A stretch of DNA of 62,165 nt from Kaistella gelatinilytica (GTDB lineage: Bacteria; Bacteroidota; Bacteroidia; Flavobacteriales; Weeksellaceae). This document shows positions 18,339 through 27,726 of this stretch, piece after piece. Numbering within the stretch: position 1 is the stretch's first letter; every line of letters starts with the position of its first letter. The notes below the pieces were generated by a model. That model made no database searches and was not told where the DNA came from. It saw only the letters and a list, made by a program, of their open reading frames with translations. Both the position numbers and the translations under genes were made by a program. Where the stretch lies: the NCBI RefSeq assembly GCF_015679325.1, contig NZ_JADPVI010000005.1, forward strand, positions 1 to 62,165. The letters are read 5' to 3'.

Positions 18339-19265
18339 ATGAATTATATACAAAAAAACAGAAGGAATATTCTGGTTATTTCAGGCGCCTTAGTGCTTAT
18401 TGTAGGATTATTAATTTATCTGCTACAGAAAAAAGGGCATACTTCGGATGATATGGTCGCAACGGTTTATCCCATCTCGGTTAACGCAGGTGAAAATGTA
18501 AATTTTGAAGATAAAACCGCTTTCTCTACGAACCGTAAATGGGTCTTTGGAGATGGCTTCGAAACGAAAGACCAAAAAGGTTCTCATATATTTAAAAAAC
18601 CAGGTTATTATCAAATTTCTCTTATTGTAGATAACGAGTATACTAAATCTTTTCCGGTGCTTGTATCTTCTGCACCTATAGCAGTAGTCTCAGGCGAAGT
18701 TGCGGGTGCAACGGTTATTGATGCTCCTTCACAGGCAATGCAGCTAGAGAATGTCCTCTTTCGCGCGGTATCCAGCAATGCAAAAATATATTCCTGGAAA
18801 TTCGGCGAATCAGGTAACATTGATGCGAAAGATAAAATGGTGACTTATTCATTTAAGAATCCCGGAACTTATGTGGTGACGCTTTTCACAGATACAGACA
18901 CCGATCCTATCATTCATCAAATAAAAATCTTACCTTCTTATCCCGTGAACGAAATTCAGGAGATTAAACCCATTGAGGCAACCCAAACGGAAGTGATCAG
19001 TAAAATAAATGATGATTTCAGATACCATCTGCAGCAAATTGCAAACGGAAGCAATTTTAATATGCATTACTATTATTTGCTAAGAACTTATTTGTGTAAC
19101 AAAGACAATGTCTCGGTATCTGCGAACGGAAAAAATATTTCTTTCTATTACTACTGCACAGGACTTCAGTTCGATAAAAACAATCTTATTCAGGAAGTTA
19201 CAACCACGATCGATCCGGGGCAAAACTGTATAACGAAAGTTGAAGTAAAACAAAGCAAAGAATAA
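18339..19265 (+). CDS. tssP: T6SSiii membrane-anchored PKD-domain protein, TssP-like
   Basis: A 308-residue protein with one N-terminal helix (about 10-30, NILVISGALVLIVGLLIYLL). It then has two PKD-like beta domains, seen as RKWVFGDGFETKDQKGSHIFKKPG with YYQISL and YSWKFGESG with VTYSFKNPGTYVVTLF, and a Cys-containing C-terminal domain. It should span the periplasm in the TssN/Q/O/P/R complex. The order fits TssP; the letter is moderately certain. Confidence 0.68.
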   Translation: MNYIQKNRRNILVISGALVLIVGLLIYLLQKKGHTSDDMVATVYPISVNAGENVNFEDKTAFSTNRKWVFGDGFETKDQKGSHIFKKPGYYQISLIVDNEYTKSFPVLVSSAPIAVVSGEVAGATVIDAPSQAMQLENVLFRAVSSNAKIYSWKFGESGNIDAKDKMVTYSFKNPGTYVVTLFTDTDTDPIIHQIKILPSYPVNEIQEIKPIEATQTEVISKINDDFRYHLQQIANGSNFNMHYYYLLRTYLCNKDNVSVSANGKNISFYYYCTGLQFDKNNLIQEVTTTIDPGQNCITKVEVKQSKE

Positions 19266-19279
19266 AAAAGACTACAATT

Positions 19280-21649
19280 ATGAAACATACATTACTAAAG
19301 ACAGCCTTTCTTCTTGCAATATCATTCCTGATCATGGGCTGTAACGTGAGAATTCCGTCGAATACCACGCCAAAACCTACGGTGTACGGAATGATCGACC
19401 AAATTAAAATTACAAATGGTTATCCTCTAAAAAAAGAGCCATGGGTCGTAATATCCGATAGAAACAGCAATGTTGTTTTTATGAAAAAAGGTGATGAAAA
19501 ATCACCGAAAGAAATTAAATTTTTAGAACCACTTTTGGTTGTAAAACATAAAGATGCGAGAGGTTTGGTAAAAGTTGCAGCCTATAATCCTGATGCTCTT
19601 TTGCAAAAGCTTCCTTCAAAATCAGTAAAAACTTACGGCTGGATTCCGGAAGATCAGTTATTACTCTGGACCAATTCAGTAAAAAATGATGCAAATGGTT
19701 TTAACATCAAAGCAACCCTAACTCCAAATAGATCTGACGTTTTAAAAAATGGAGATAAGTATTTGAAAAATGATTCTGTACTTGTATTCACTTCGCCGGA
19801 TCTAACAAATCAGGCGAAAGTAAAACTTCCGATTGGTCAGTTGGTTTATATCTATAAAAAAGCAGAAGACAGCAAACGATATTTAATCGGTAAATCTCCA
19901 TCTGTGAAAATTGACAGCATTTCGAAAAATCTGTATGGGTGGGTAAGCTCTAATATTGTAACGCTTTGGGGTGATAAATCTGCACTTAGAGTTTCACCTG
20001 ATTACAAATTTGCAGGGGAAAATGATTTATCGGTAACAAAAGAAAGCTTCGGTGGTGCCGCAAGTACAACTTTCCCGGTATCAGATGCGATCAACAGAGA
20101 TCCTCTACAAAATATCATCAGTACAAATCCATTAAATGCAGCAATGGCCACGAAGGGGAAATTCTACACCAATGCTTTAGATTACAGCAAAAATTTTATT
20201 TACAATATTTTAGGTCAACCTCTTTATCATCCTCAATATAAAGAGATCATATCGAAAAATAAAAATCTGAATATCGTTCTTACCGTAGATGCGAGCAATG
20301 AAAATGATCAAAATATAGCAGTTGCAAAATCAACTTTGCAGGATCTGTCTTTAAAATTAAAAAATATAAAATATTTCCGACAGGTTAATTTTGGCGTTGT
20401 TTTATATAAAAACAATTCTTGTGGGGAAGATGTCGCTGCGTCAGAATTAACCGCAGATCCCGAGAAAGTTTCCCAATATATCGACAGACAAATTATATTA
20501 ATGCGTTGCAGCGGATATGGTGGACAACCGATGCAAAAAGGAATGGAAATGGCAGGACAGGTTTTAGCAGATCATAAAAACGAAACAAATGTCGTGGTTC
20601 TTATTGGTGCAAATTCCAGCCAAAGTAATATGGGGAATGCAATTTCCAATTTATCTGCAGCCAGAGCACGAATTATTTCCTATCAGACTTTTTCCGGAAA
20701 TTCAGAATCATCGAATAATTTCGTCCTTCTATCTGAAAATATAATTACAAACTCCGGGAAAAATATTGCAGAACTTGAAAAGGAAAGAATTGCAGATCAG
20801 GCGATGGTTCTGAATAAAAATGACTATAGCCTTCTGCAGCAGGAAGAAGGACTTTTCTCTCTCGATTATCCGAAGAAAAGTATGTGGCAAGGTTTTGTAA
20901 TTTACCCGAAAAAAGGTGATTTTAACTCGAGCGCATTACTTTCAAAAAGTTTAGACAGTCTCTTGTCTCAGGCAACTGCACAAAATAAATTTTTAGAAAA
21001 ATCTTTAACAAAATATTTTCAATCTTCGCTCGCGAATACAAGAACTGAAATAAAGCCTGATTTCCGCTCCGAGTACTCTGATGTTCCGGCACCTTTGCCA
21101 ACGGAAACTTCATCACAATTTGTGAAGTACGACAATCCTTTTTTAACGAAAGGAACTTACACGGATGATTTCAAAAATTCATTTCCGGTTGTTCAGAAAG
21201 GTATTTTAATTTCTGAGCCGGAATATAATCGCCTTAGAAACTTGTATGAAGAAATTTATAAAGAGACCTTTTCTTTCAGCAAGACCTTTTCACAGAGCAG
21301 CGCTGTAAATGCCTACATCAAAATATTGAAAAAGTATAATTTATCGACAGAAAAATTGAGATCAAGTGATTTGAAGACCAAATCAATGGCTTACTCTGTA
21401 GGTTTAAGCACTGGTTTTGACACATCAGCAGATGAAATCCTTTCGAAGTACATGCTTGCGGGCTGGAAACAGTCTAAAGTGATGCCTGAAGAAGCTGTAA
21501 AAGCTTACTTCAAACAGTTTCGTCTTTTAGCAGATCGCTTACTGGAAAACAAAAGCAATCCTAAAATAAAGATCGATCAGAATGGTGAAACCTATTATTG
21601 GTTAAGCAATTATTTTGCACCACTGATCACGCCACAACAAAGTTTATAA
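19280..21649 (+). CDS. tssR: T6SSiii lipoprotein TssR
   Basis: A 789-residue lipoprotein with signal peptide and lipobox LIMGC near residue 21. An N-terminal SH3-like region (VYGMIDQIKITNGYPLKKEPWVVISDRNSNVVF) is followed by a large domain with a von Willebrand-like segment (IVLTVDASNENDQN) and a helical C-terminus. TssR is a hallmark of T6SSiii and is likely the outer-membrane-proximal part of the envelope complex. It is last in the operon; a strong terminator follows within 10 bases. Confidence 0.9.
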   Translation: MKHTLLKTAFLLAISFLIMGCNVRIPSNTTPKPTVYGMIDQIKITNGYPLKKEPWVVISDRNSNVVFMKKGDEKSPKEIKFLEPLLVVKHKDARGLVKVAAYNPDALLQKLPSKSVKTYGWIPEDQLLLWTNSVKNDANGFNIKATLTPNRSDVLKNGDKYLKNDSVLVFTSPDLTNQAKVKLPIGQLVYIYKKAEDSKRYLIGKSPSVKIDSISKNLYGWVSSNIVTLWGDKSALRVSPDYKFAGENDLSVTKESFGGAASTTFPVSDAINRDPLQNIISTNPLNAAMATKGKFYTNALDYSKNFIYNILGQPLYHPQYKEIISKNKNLNIVLTVDASNENDQNIAVAKSTLQDLSLKLKNIKYFRQVNFGVVLYKNNSCGEDVAASELTADPEKVSQYIDRQIILMRCSGYGGQPMQKGMEMAGQVLADHKNETNVVVLIGANSSQSNMGNAISNLSAARARIISYQTFSGNSESSNNFVLLSENIITNSGKNIAELEKERIADQAMVLNKNDYSLLQQEEGLFSLDYPKKSMWQGFVIYPKKGDFNSSALLSKSLDSLLSQATAQNKFLEKSLTKYFQSSLANTRTEIKPDFRSEYSDVPAPLPTETSSQFVKYDNPFLTKGTYTDDFKNSFPVVQKGILISEPEYNRLRNLYEEIYKETFSFSKTFSQSSAVNAYIKILKKYNLSTEKLRSSDLKTKSMAYSVGLSTGFDTSADEILSKYMLAGWKQSKVMPEEAVKAYFKQFRLLADRLLENKSNPKIKIDQNGETYYWLSNYFAPLITPQQSL

Positions 21650-21654
21650 AAATG

Positions 21655-21686
21655 AAGACTGAGATTTAATTCTCAGTCTTTTTTTT
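21655..21686 (+). terminator. terminator of the tssF-tssR operon
   Basis: Perfect stem AAGACTGAGA / TCTCAGTCTT with loop TTTAAT, followed by a run of T, immediately after the tssR stop. Confidence 0.92.
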
Positions 21687-22081
21687 GTCTAAAAGAGGAT
21701 TTCGCATTTATTTTGCTCTAAAAATATTAGAGAAATAATATGTTGTTCATCGAAGCTGACCGACATCTTATCATTCTTAAATCATGAATAGACGAGCTGA
21801 TCATTTTTTTTAGGAAATTTGCACATTCAAATTTTGGGCTCTTAAAACATTGAATACCGGTTAATCTTATGCATTATTGATAAGAATACCAGATTTGCAC
21901 TATCAATATTTTGCGAAACATTATTTATTATTATTTGAATTTACAAGAAGCTAGTTGCCTAATCAAGTATCAGTAGCGATCTTATAGGAAGAATTAATGC
22001 AAATTCATTGTCTTCTTCTTTCGTTAAAAATGAACTTATTAAAAACAGAAACCGAAAATTTTTAATTATTGTTTTGTAATA
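21687..22081. other. intergenic junction between convergent T6SS blocks
   Basis: About 395 AT-rich bases separate the end of the plus-strand core operon from the end of the minus-strand effector array. I see no coding frame, RNA gene or repeat. Confidence 0.45.
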
Positions 22082-22651
22082 TTAAAGTTCAACTATTTTT
22101 CCATCTTCATCGATTTTATAAGAGATAGATTTGGTTGAATTTGAAATTTCTGTTTTGACAAAAATTTTGAAATCTTTATCAATTTTAAAAGACGTATTTT
22201 CTTTAGAACTGTCATCTTCCGGTTCTTGCCAAGTGCCTTCAACATACAAATCAGAAACTACTGCATTATTTTTAATGGTTAATAAGTAGTACCGATAGTC
22301 AAAATCTCCACAATCTTGCGGAACTAAAACTAAACGAATATCATCTTTATTAGGTAAGGAAATGTACCTTGTTTTTTCTTCGGCACAGCTATATTCTTTT
22401 AAGTTTTTTATTGAAGATGTGTCAAGTAATTCATAACTTGCAGTTTTTGGATCTGTCGTTTTATCATAAATAGAGATATCTACAGCAGAAGATATGGTAT
22501 TTTTAGAGTCCTTTTTATCCAACCTCACAATAGCTACAGAATCTTGCTTAGAGAAATTATCTGTCTCCTTCGGCGATAATTGTTTTTTGCAAGAAGTTGT
22601 GCAAACTGAAAATAGAATTAGGAAAAAGCCGAAATATAATTTTTTAGTCAT
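22082..22651 (-). CDS. orphan immunity-type lipoprotein (DCGD family)
   Basis: A 189-residue protein with signal peptide and lipobox (FSVCTTSCKK). The C-terminal 120 residues carry an ordered set of motifs: YSCAEEKTRYISLPNKDD, LVPQDCGDFDYRYYLLTIKNN, VSDLYVEG, TSFKIDKDFKI and a final GKIVEL. The same domain is the second half of the lipoprotein at 35312, the whole of 34451 and the C-terminus of 25912. No intact effector is adjacent, so it looks like an orphan immunity gene. The start overlaps the preceding frame by 8 bases. Confidence 0.75.
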   Translation of the reverse strand: MTKKLYFGFFLILFSVCTTSCKKQLSPKETDNFSKQDSVAIVRLDKKDSKNTISSAVDISIYDKTTDPKTASYELLDTSSIKNLKEYSCAEEKTRYISLPNKDDIRLVLVPQDCGDFDYRYYLLTIKNNAVVSDLYVEGTWQEPEDDSSKENTSFKIDKDFKIFVKTEISNSTKSISYKIDEDGKIVEL

Positions 22652-23443
22652 TGCTTTTACTTCTTATAAATGAAAAATACTTCTCATCACATTGCGTAAA
22701 ATTAGTGAACTGATTCATAGAATTACCGCTATTCTGAATAACAATACTGTCTCCATAAAAAATATCTCCAATTCTCCCAATGTCAATTTGCTTCGGCATT
22801 TCAGAATTATAAATAGCTAATAATCCTTTTGAAATAATTTTATTTTTGTCGTAAATTAAGTAATCATAATCTTGTTTTACTTTGATAAGTTTTATGCTGA
22901 ACCGTCCATTTTCGCAGGATTTTAAAACATAGGAACCGTCAAGTTCACTAGTCTTTTTCTTTTTTATGAGATTACATTTAATAGGCGCATAACATTCACC
23001 ACCTTCTACGTTTTTGACTATTTTCCAGTTGATGGAATTCTCATTTAAAATTGTGATTTCTGCTTCGCCATTTTTACCTCCAAAAAAACTAGAAAAGTTT
23101 ACTTTATACTTATTTCCTGCAATTTCACCCGTTAAATTATTGATCTCATCATTTGAGCAGTCAATTTTATTTCCATTTCTGGCAATTGCACAATACTGAC
23201 CACTCAAATACCATCTTTCACAACAATATTTATTTGAAAAGTTCTGTTCATTAATTCGTTATCAGCAGAATTAACTTCATAAAACCATTCTCCGCTAATG
23301 TTTATATCTTCCCTTGAATCACCACCAGTTTTACCAACATTGCTACTTTTATGAACAGGTTTTTGCGTTAGAACAATAGAATTACCCTTGTCGCAACTGA
23401 ATAATAAAATAATTAATGTTAATAAATAAGTGTATTTTTTCAT
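22644..23443 (-). pseudogene. frameshifted immunity-type lipoprotein
   Basis: Two overlapping frames together make one protein. The first (from 23443) has a lipoprotein signal (LIILLFSCDKG) and ends ...INIVVKDGI. The second continues YLSGQYCAIARNGNKIDC. A single-base slip at about 23207 (GGTATTTGAG on the minus strand) separates them. The intact paralogue at 35312 reads through the same point (IFGQYCAVYNNGSKMDC), which supports one broken gene of about 265 residues. Conserved features are SSFFGGKNGEAEI and GECYAP. Sequencing error is the alternative. Confidence 0.72.
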
Positions 23444-23662
23444 TCAGTATAGTATTGGTTTGATGATCGATTTTCAGAAAAAAATTTTTAGTGGTCACAA
23501 AAATATCCCACGTTTCAGGTCTTTCAGGATGTCTGGAAAGTGCACTTTTTAAACTATTTTTTAGTTCAGAAACTCTCTTTAAAAAAATTTTTAATAAGAT
23601 GTTTTTCTGCAGCATTAAAATGAATTATCAGTCTACCATTATTAGCAACAGAATATATATAA

Positions 23663-23770
23663 CTAGCGCTGATCTTTGTTTTTCACAATGTAAGCATCAC
23701 TGATTTCACCTTTTGGATCAGTATCCGTTTTCGCTTGACGTGTCGTCGTCGCTAGAAACTTTGGAGAGTC
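23663..23770 (-). pseudogene. fossil of the second shared effector domain
   Basis: The minus strand encodes DSPKFLATTTRQAKTD followed by TDPKGEISDAYIVKNKDQR and a stop. This aligns with DSPKFPSTTASKTKKQPDAK and GNITDAYFVNDKNQK of the intact effector at 39292. It has no start or toxin part, so it is a decayed effector module. The surrounding 23444-23798 region shows nothing else clear. Confidence 0.65.
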
Positions 23771-23798
23771 TTATGAAGTTTTTGGATGTAATAGGAAG

Positions 23799-24239
23799 TT
23801 ATTTCTTTTGAAGAACTACCCATTGATTAATTGTACCTTCTCCTCCAACACCCTTAATAAAATATTTATTTTCATCTTTTTTAATTTGAAAATTTGGTGT
23901 TCCAGATTTGCAATTTCCTTCATTTCCAAGGTAATATAATTCTAAAATATTATTGTGCTCAACCGCTTTATAATGTCCATTACAAATGATAGGTTCGTGA
24001 TAAGTGTTAGTCTTCAAGAGCACATTATCTTTTTCGATACTAAAAGAATATGTAATAAATGAGGTACCTGTTGTAGTCTCTTCAATTTCTTGCTTTACGG
24101 AGTATTGCCCTTGAAATTTTGGGTTTATAAATTGCAAATTTTCTAAACTGGAAGGATCATTTAAAGTTGTTGCTTTATTCTCAGTGGTTTTGCAACTTAG
24201 TAAAGCTAAAAAAGAAAATAGGATTATTTGATTTTTCAT
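23799..24239 (-). CDS. orphan immunity-type lipoprotein
   Basis: A 146-residue lipoprotein (signal MKNQIILFSFLALLSCKTTE) with a small beta domain: FQGQYSVKQEIEE, ICNGHYKAVEHNNILELYYLG and ENKYFIKGVGGEG. The fold resembles the C-terminal domain of the lipoprotein at 27727 (NGNYEVNIDYG ... LKYEKNIDG ... GEYYLKSP). It was started at the ATG beginning the signal peptide rather than seven codons upstream. The likely role is periplasmic immunity, but its toxin is not identifiable. Confidence 0.7.
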   Translation of the reverse strand: MKNQIILFSFLALLSCKTTENKATTLNDPSSLENLQFINPKFQGQYSVKQEIEETTTGTSFITYSFSIEKDNVLLKTNTYHEPIICNGHYKAVEHNNILELYYLGNEGNCKSGTPNFQIKKDENKYFIKGVGGEGTINQWVVLQKK

Positions 24240-24249
24240 TTTCAATTGT

Positions 24250-24900
24250 TTATGCATCATAAAATAAAGTTAAAATTAAGTTACCTTTTTCATCGCACCA
24301 TCTTATCCAAAAATCTTTTTTATTGTCATCTTCTACCATTAAAAAATCACCACTAATTTTAATAGGATAATAGAAACTATTTTTATTTTTTGGATTTTGC
24401 TGAGACTTTTCATTAGGTTGAGATAATAATGGGTTTTCCTTTTCATTAAAATCCACGGAAAATACGGTTAAAATATGTTCATTGATAGTTTGGTATTTAA
24501 AATCTGGATCAGATTCTTTTATATATTTTGTAATATTTTTATCTTCATTGACTATGATTTTATAAAATCCATTATCTTTACCTAAATATTTAAAGACAAG
24601 TAAAATATTTTCAGGTTTTATAGCATAAGGACTTATTTCTTCATCACTAAAATTATCATTGAATTTAAAAGATTTCCACTTGGAACCGTCTATATTATAT
24701 ATTGTTAATAAATTTTTATGATTAAATGTATTTTTCAATATGACAAATCCATTATTATTTAATACTATACGTGCATCATCTTTTATTTTAACTTGAGCCT
24801 TAATAGAATCCTTTAAATTTATCTTACTTTTAGGAGAATTTTCAGAACTTTTATTATTACATGATAAAATTGACAAGACTAAAAATATTTTTATATACAT
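24250..24900 (-). CDS. immunity-type lipoprotein next to the decayed M15-like effector
   Basis: A 216-residue lipoprotein (MYIKIFLVLSILSCNNK) with a Lys- and Asn-rich soluble domain. It begins 13 bases after the stop codon of the effector fragment at 24914, the same spacing seen for cognate pairs in this array, so it is the presumed immunity to that toxin. I do not recognise the domain. The chosen ATG starts the signal peptide; an upstream ATG would overlap the effector. Confidence 0.68.
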   Translation of the reverse strand: MYIKIFLVLSILSCNNKSSENSPKSKINLKDSIKAQVKIKDDARIVLNNNGFVILKNTFNHKNLLTIYNIDGSKWKSFKFNDNFSDEEISPYAIKPENILLVFKYLGKDNGFYKIIVNEDKNITKYIKESDPDFKYQTINEHILTVFSVDFNEKENPLLSQPNEKSQQNPKNKNSFYYPIKISGDFLMVEDDNKKDFWIRWCDEKGNLILTLFYDA

Positions 24901-24913
24901 AATATTAAAATTT

Positions 24914-25870
24914 CTATTGAACGATTTTTGCATCTATTTTTTCTACAGTTTCAAATGGTATGGATAAAGCACCAATATGTCCATGATCATAATGACCACC
25001 AACTTTTGAATTTACACCTGAATAGGTTTTACCAGTTGCATAATTTTTATTAAATCCATATTTTAAAGCAATTGTAAAAAACTCTTTATTTTTGGCATCA
25101 TCAAAAACATCTGAACTACTTACACCTTGAAAACTTTTGCCATTCTTATTTAGATATCTAAAATCAGCATTTAAGCCTGATTGTTTTCCCTTATGACCAT
25201 GACCAGCATGATGACTTGATGCTTTCGACGGTGTACTTGTAGGGTCACTTCCGTTTTCTGAGGACATATCTCCGAAATGAATTTCCCAATTTTTGTCCTT
25301 TATGTGTGAAACTATTCCAACTAATGCTGCTGCAGTTTCTGGTTTAAGGTAATGATCACCTTTACCAACATATTCAATTGTTGATTCACCACCTGTATCA
25401 ACTCCTCCATATCTATTAAAACCGCTGCCAGAATCAGGAAATTTTACAAATCCGTAGGAATTTTTAGTAAGTGTAAAAAATTTAACGAAATTATTTGAGT
25501 CATCTTCTTTCTGTACATAATATGCTATTGAATCTTGAGATTTTATATATTTTATATCACCATTTCTATAAATATAAAAACCTGAACTACCTACATTTGT
25601 TTTGACTTTTCATTAGTAACAGAGAACTTTGCAGATTAGTTTTTGTGCTTCCGCTGATTTTCAGAATTAGCAACATTACACTTACCTGGCTGTCTTTCTG
25701 TATTTTGCATGCATAACTGGCCGTTACATAATATTCATGATGGAGACTTCACTTTTGATCTCTCTCATCATGAATTTATTTGCTAGCATTTTTAGGAGAC
25801 AGGCATTTGAAAGCAGGGAGATTTTTACTTCCGTAATGCCATTTACATTTACTCTCGCTTTAAAAGATTG
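24914..25870 (-). pseudogene. decayed effector with M15/VanX-like peptidase tip
   Basis: The right part (about 25617-25870) encodes decayed pieces of the shared effector N-domain (QSFKARVNVNGITEVKISLL, then HEYYVTASYACKIQKDSQV in another frame). The left part is an open frame of about 230 codons with no start. It ends in a peptidase-like tip with HKGKQSGLNADFRYLN and GHYDHGHIG, which look like the HxxxGxxxD and DHxH zinc motifs of M15/MepA-type peptidases. The only ATG inside would make a 117-residue tip protein. Frame breaks and the absent start make it a pseudogene; the tip might still be expressed. Confidence 0.7.
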
Positions 25871-25911
25871 TGCAGATTTGTCGTATTTTTAGAAGTAATG
25901 TTTTATAATAT

Positions 25912-26886
25912 TTATTTCTCCACAAATTCACCATTAATATTTATTACATATTTGTACTCTTTAACTCTATCAATTTTGCTATTAATTAGGTGAGTTTGAG
26001 AAATATTAATATTTAAAGGATTACTAATTTTAAATGTAAGTATGGTTTCATCTCTTATGTTTTTTTCATCTTTTTCAGTATCCCAAGAATCTGATTCTAA
26101 TAATAATTTTGAAATAATCTGATTTCCTTTTACTGAAATTAAGTCCTTATAGGGAAAATCACCGCAATCATTAATCAAAATGAAAATATCAAATTCATTT
26201 ATTCGTTTTAGGTAGTAACCACGAGATTCCGTCCCACAATTATAATCACTAAAAATCTTATTTTGTAATTTAGAAGGCTCTATTTTTTGAATTTCTTTGC
26301 TTGAGATTGGAAAATTTAAGGTTGGGTGATTATATTTTTTTTCGAAAAGTTTATTTTTAAATTTGTAAACACATCCATCTTTTTCAAAAAGAAGATATTT
26401 ATCAATAAAAAAAGCATCTTGAAAATATAAATCAAGTTTTGAACTTTTATCAAATGCTTTTTTATTTCTAATATATTCAATTTTTTTAGGGGTATCCAAA
26501 TTAAATTTTTTCAAAATAAATTCTTTTGTTAATCCATGTTTTTTATATAAAATATCAGATTCAATTTCTCCATTAAAAATGTCATCTGTATAAACATTAT
26601 TAATAAATACAGAATCATTTGAAAAATAAAAATCGACACTTGTATATTGATCTATATTTTTACATTTTGTTGATTCCCAAATTGATTCTACATTTTCGAA
26701 AATCCATTTATCTTTCGTATTTTTAGTGTAATTTGAACCAATAGCTTCATTTACAAAATTAATGTCTGCTTTTTTGGTATTTACGCTATCAATGCTAGTA
26801 GATTTAAAATCTTTATTATTATTTGAAGTATTTTCCTTACATGATATATTTATATATATAACTAAAATCAATAGTAATTTGCTCAT
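25912..26886 (-). CDS. immunity-type lipoprotein (DCGD family, long form)
   Basis: A 324-residue lipoprotein (MSKLLLILVIYINISCKEN). The C-terminal part carries the family motifs YNCGTESRGYYLKRINE, ILINDCGDFPYKDLISVKGN, SKLLLES and a final NGEFVEK. The start ATG lies one base after the stop of the lysozyme-like fragment, so it is the presumed cognate immunity of that lost toxin. Confidence 0.72.
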   Translation of the reverse strand: MSKLLLILVIYINISCKENTSNNNKDFKSTSIDSVNTKKADINFVNEAIGSNYTKNTKDKWIFENVESIWESTKCKNIDQYTSVDFYFSNDSVFINNVYTDDIFNGEIESDILYKKHGLTKEFILKKFNLDTPKKIEYIRNKKAFDKSSKLDLYFQDAFFIDKYLLFEKDGCVYKFKNKLFEKKYNHPTLNFPISSKEIQKIEPSKLQNKIFSDYNCGTESRGYYLKRINEFDIFILINDCGDFPYKDLISVKGNQIISKLLLESDSWDTEKDEKNIRDETILTFKISNPLNINISQTHLINSKIDRVKEYKYVININGEFVEK

Positions 26887-26887
26887 T

Positions 26888-27163
26888 TTAATGTGTGGAA
26901 TCATAAGTATTTGTTTTAAACATATTTATTTCTGCTTTTCTTCTTTTAATTAACCCTACGGTGCCACCATTAGTTACATCTGCCATCTCGTCTGCACCAC
27001 CTTCGTAATCTTTATTATTAATTTTTAGTTTAATTTTTGTGTCACCTTTTTTAGCGCCTCCTATACTTAAAAATTTAACCCCTGTATTAAAAGTTAAACT
27101 TACGAGTGCACTAAACTCATATTGATAAAGATTTACTGTTATTAGATTTTGACTGCGGCTTTT
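26888..27163 (-). pseudogene. C-terminal fragment of a GH24 (phage-type) lysozyme effector
   Basis: A 91-codon open stretch without a start encodes LYQYEFSALVSLTFNTGVKF, GGADEMADVTNGG and GLIKRRKAEINMF. These correspond to the QxxFDALVSFxFNxG and GLxxRRxAE motifs in the C-terminal half of T4/lambdoid GH24 muramidases. The N-terminal half with the catalytic Glu is missing. It ends one base before the next lipoprotein start. This is a toxin fossil, found only by reading the intergenic sequence. Confidence 0.7.
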
Positions 27164-27174
27164 TATTATCGCAT

Positions 27175-27260
27175 TTCACGGTTTTGGCAGGATTTTCTTT
27201 ACAACTTCAAAAATTAAATGAAAAAAGAATTATTACTAAATATTTTATAAATGTTTTTAT
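27175..27260 (-). pseudogene. decayed lipoprotein signal peptide joined to the lysozyme fragment
   Basis: The minus strand reads KTFIKYLVIILFSFNF-stop-SCKENPAK, a lipoprotein signal with lipobox that has lost its ATG (now ATA) and gained an internal stop. It runs into the lysozyme fragment in another frame, indicating a deletion that joined an immunity gene to a toxin tail. Confidence 0.5.
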
Positions 27261-27291
27261 TATTGATAATCAAAGCAACAACCTCTATTGA

Positions 27292-27591
27292 TTATTTACT
27301 TCTTTCAAATACTCGTTGCGAAATTTTAGTTAAATCTTTGTTTTGACTTTTCATTGTATATATATATTTTTGATAAGCAATTTTAGCCTGAGACTTTTCA
27401 TTCAATCCCCATAACGAATCGCCATAGTTAATCCATGATAATACGCAAAGCGGATATTTCTCTAAAATATTGTGAAGTAAATAAACTGATTCCTTATATT
27501 GATTATTTTGTTCATGTTTCATAATGGTAATTTTACCACCCACCGCACACATTAATTCATATATTTCCGTGAGGCAACTGTGTCCCATCAC
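27292..27591 (-). pseudogene. chimera of DUF4280 C-terminus and immunity lipoprotein C-terminus
   Basis: The first 26 residues (MGHSCLTEIYELMCAVGGKITIMKH) are the end of the PAAR-like DUF4280 proteins found at 30929, 33876 and 41749. The rest (YPLCVLSWINYGDSLWGLNE ... YTMKSQNKDLTKI) matches the TPR-like C-terminus of the lipoprotein at 31469 (NLGDAYWLINKKSNAKESYK ... SLMKSQKKDLSKI). The effector and most of both genes between these ends are gone. It is not expected to function. Confidence 0.75.
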
Positions 27592-27633
27592 TTTTATAAT
27601 TATTATTTCGGATATGTCAATGAACTATTTTGT

Positions 27634-27661
27634 AAAAAAGCATTCCGTTGAATGCTTTTTT
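27634..27661 (-). terminator. terminator after the 27727 lipoprotein
   Basis: Stem AAAAAAGCATTC / GAATGCTTTTTT with loop CGTT. It is nearly the same hairpin as the one at 34377-34400 and works in either direction. It lies between an intact module and the chimera. Confidence 0.78.
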
Positions 27662-27726
27662 TCTTAGAATAAATTTATTAGGTATATTATGTCCTGATTC
27701 GTTAAGACATAATATTTTATAAAAAA

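Noticed and set aside
11601..21649. Contractile phage tail or extracellular contractile injection system
   Set aside because: TssF, TssG, TssK, TssN, TssR, Hcp and ClpV-type TssH are present, and there are no tail-fibre, tape-measure or capsid genes, so this is a T6SS.
23382..23615. 77-residue minus-strand frame as a gene
   Set aside because: It overlaps the lipoprotein signal peptide start at 23443 in another frame and has no family resemblance; it is more likely debris between decayed modules.
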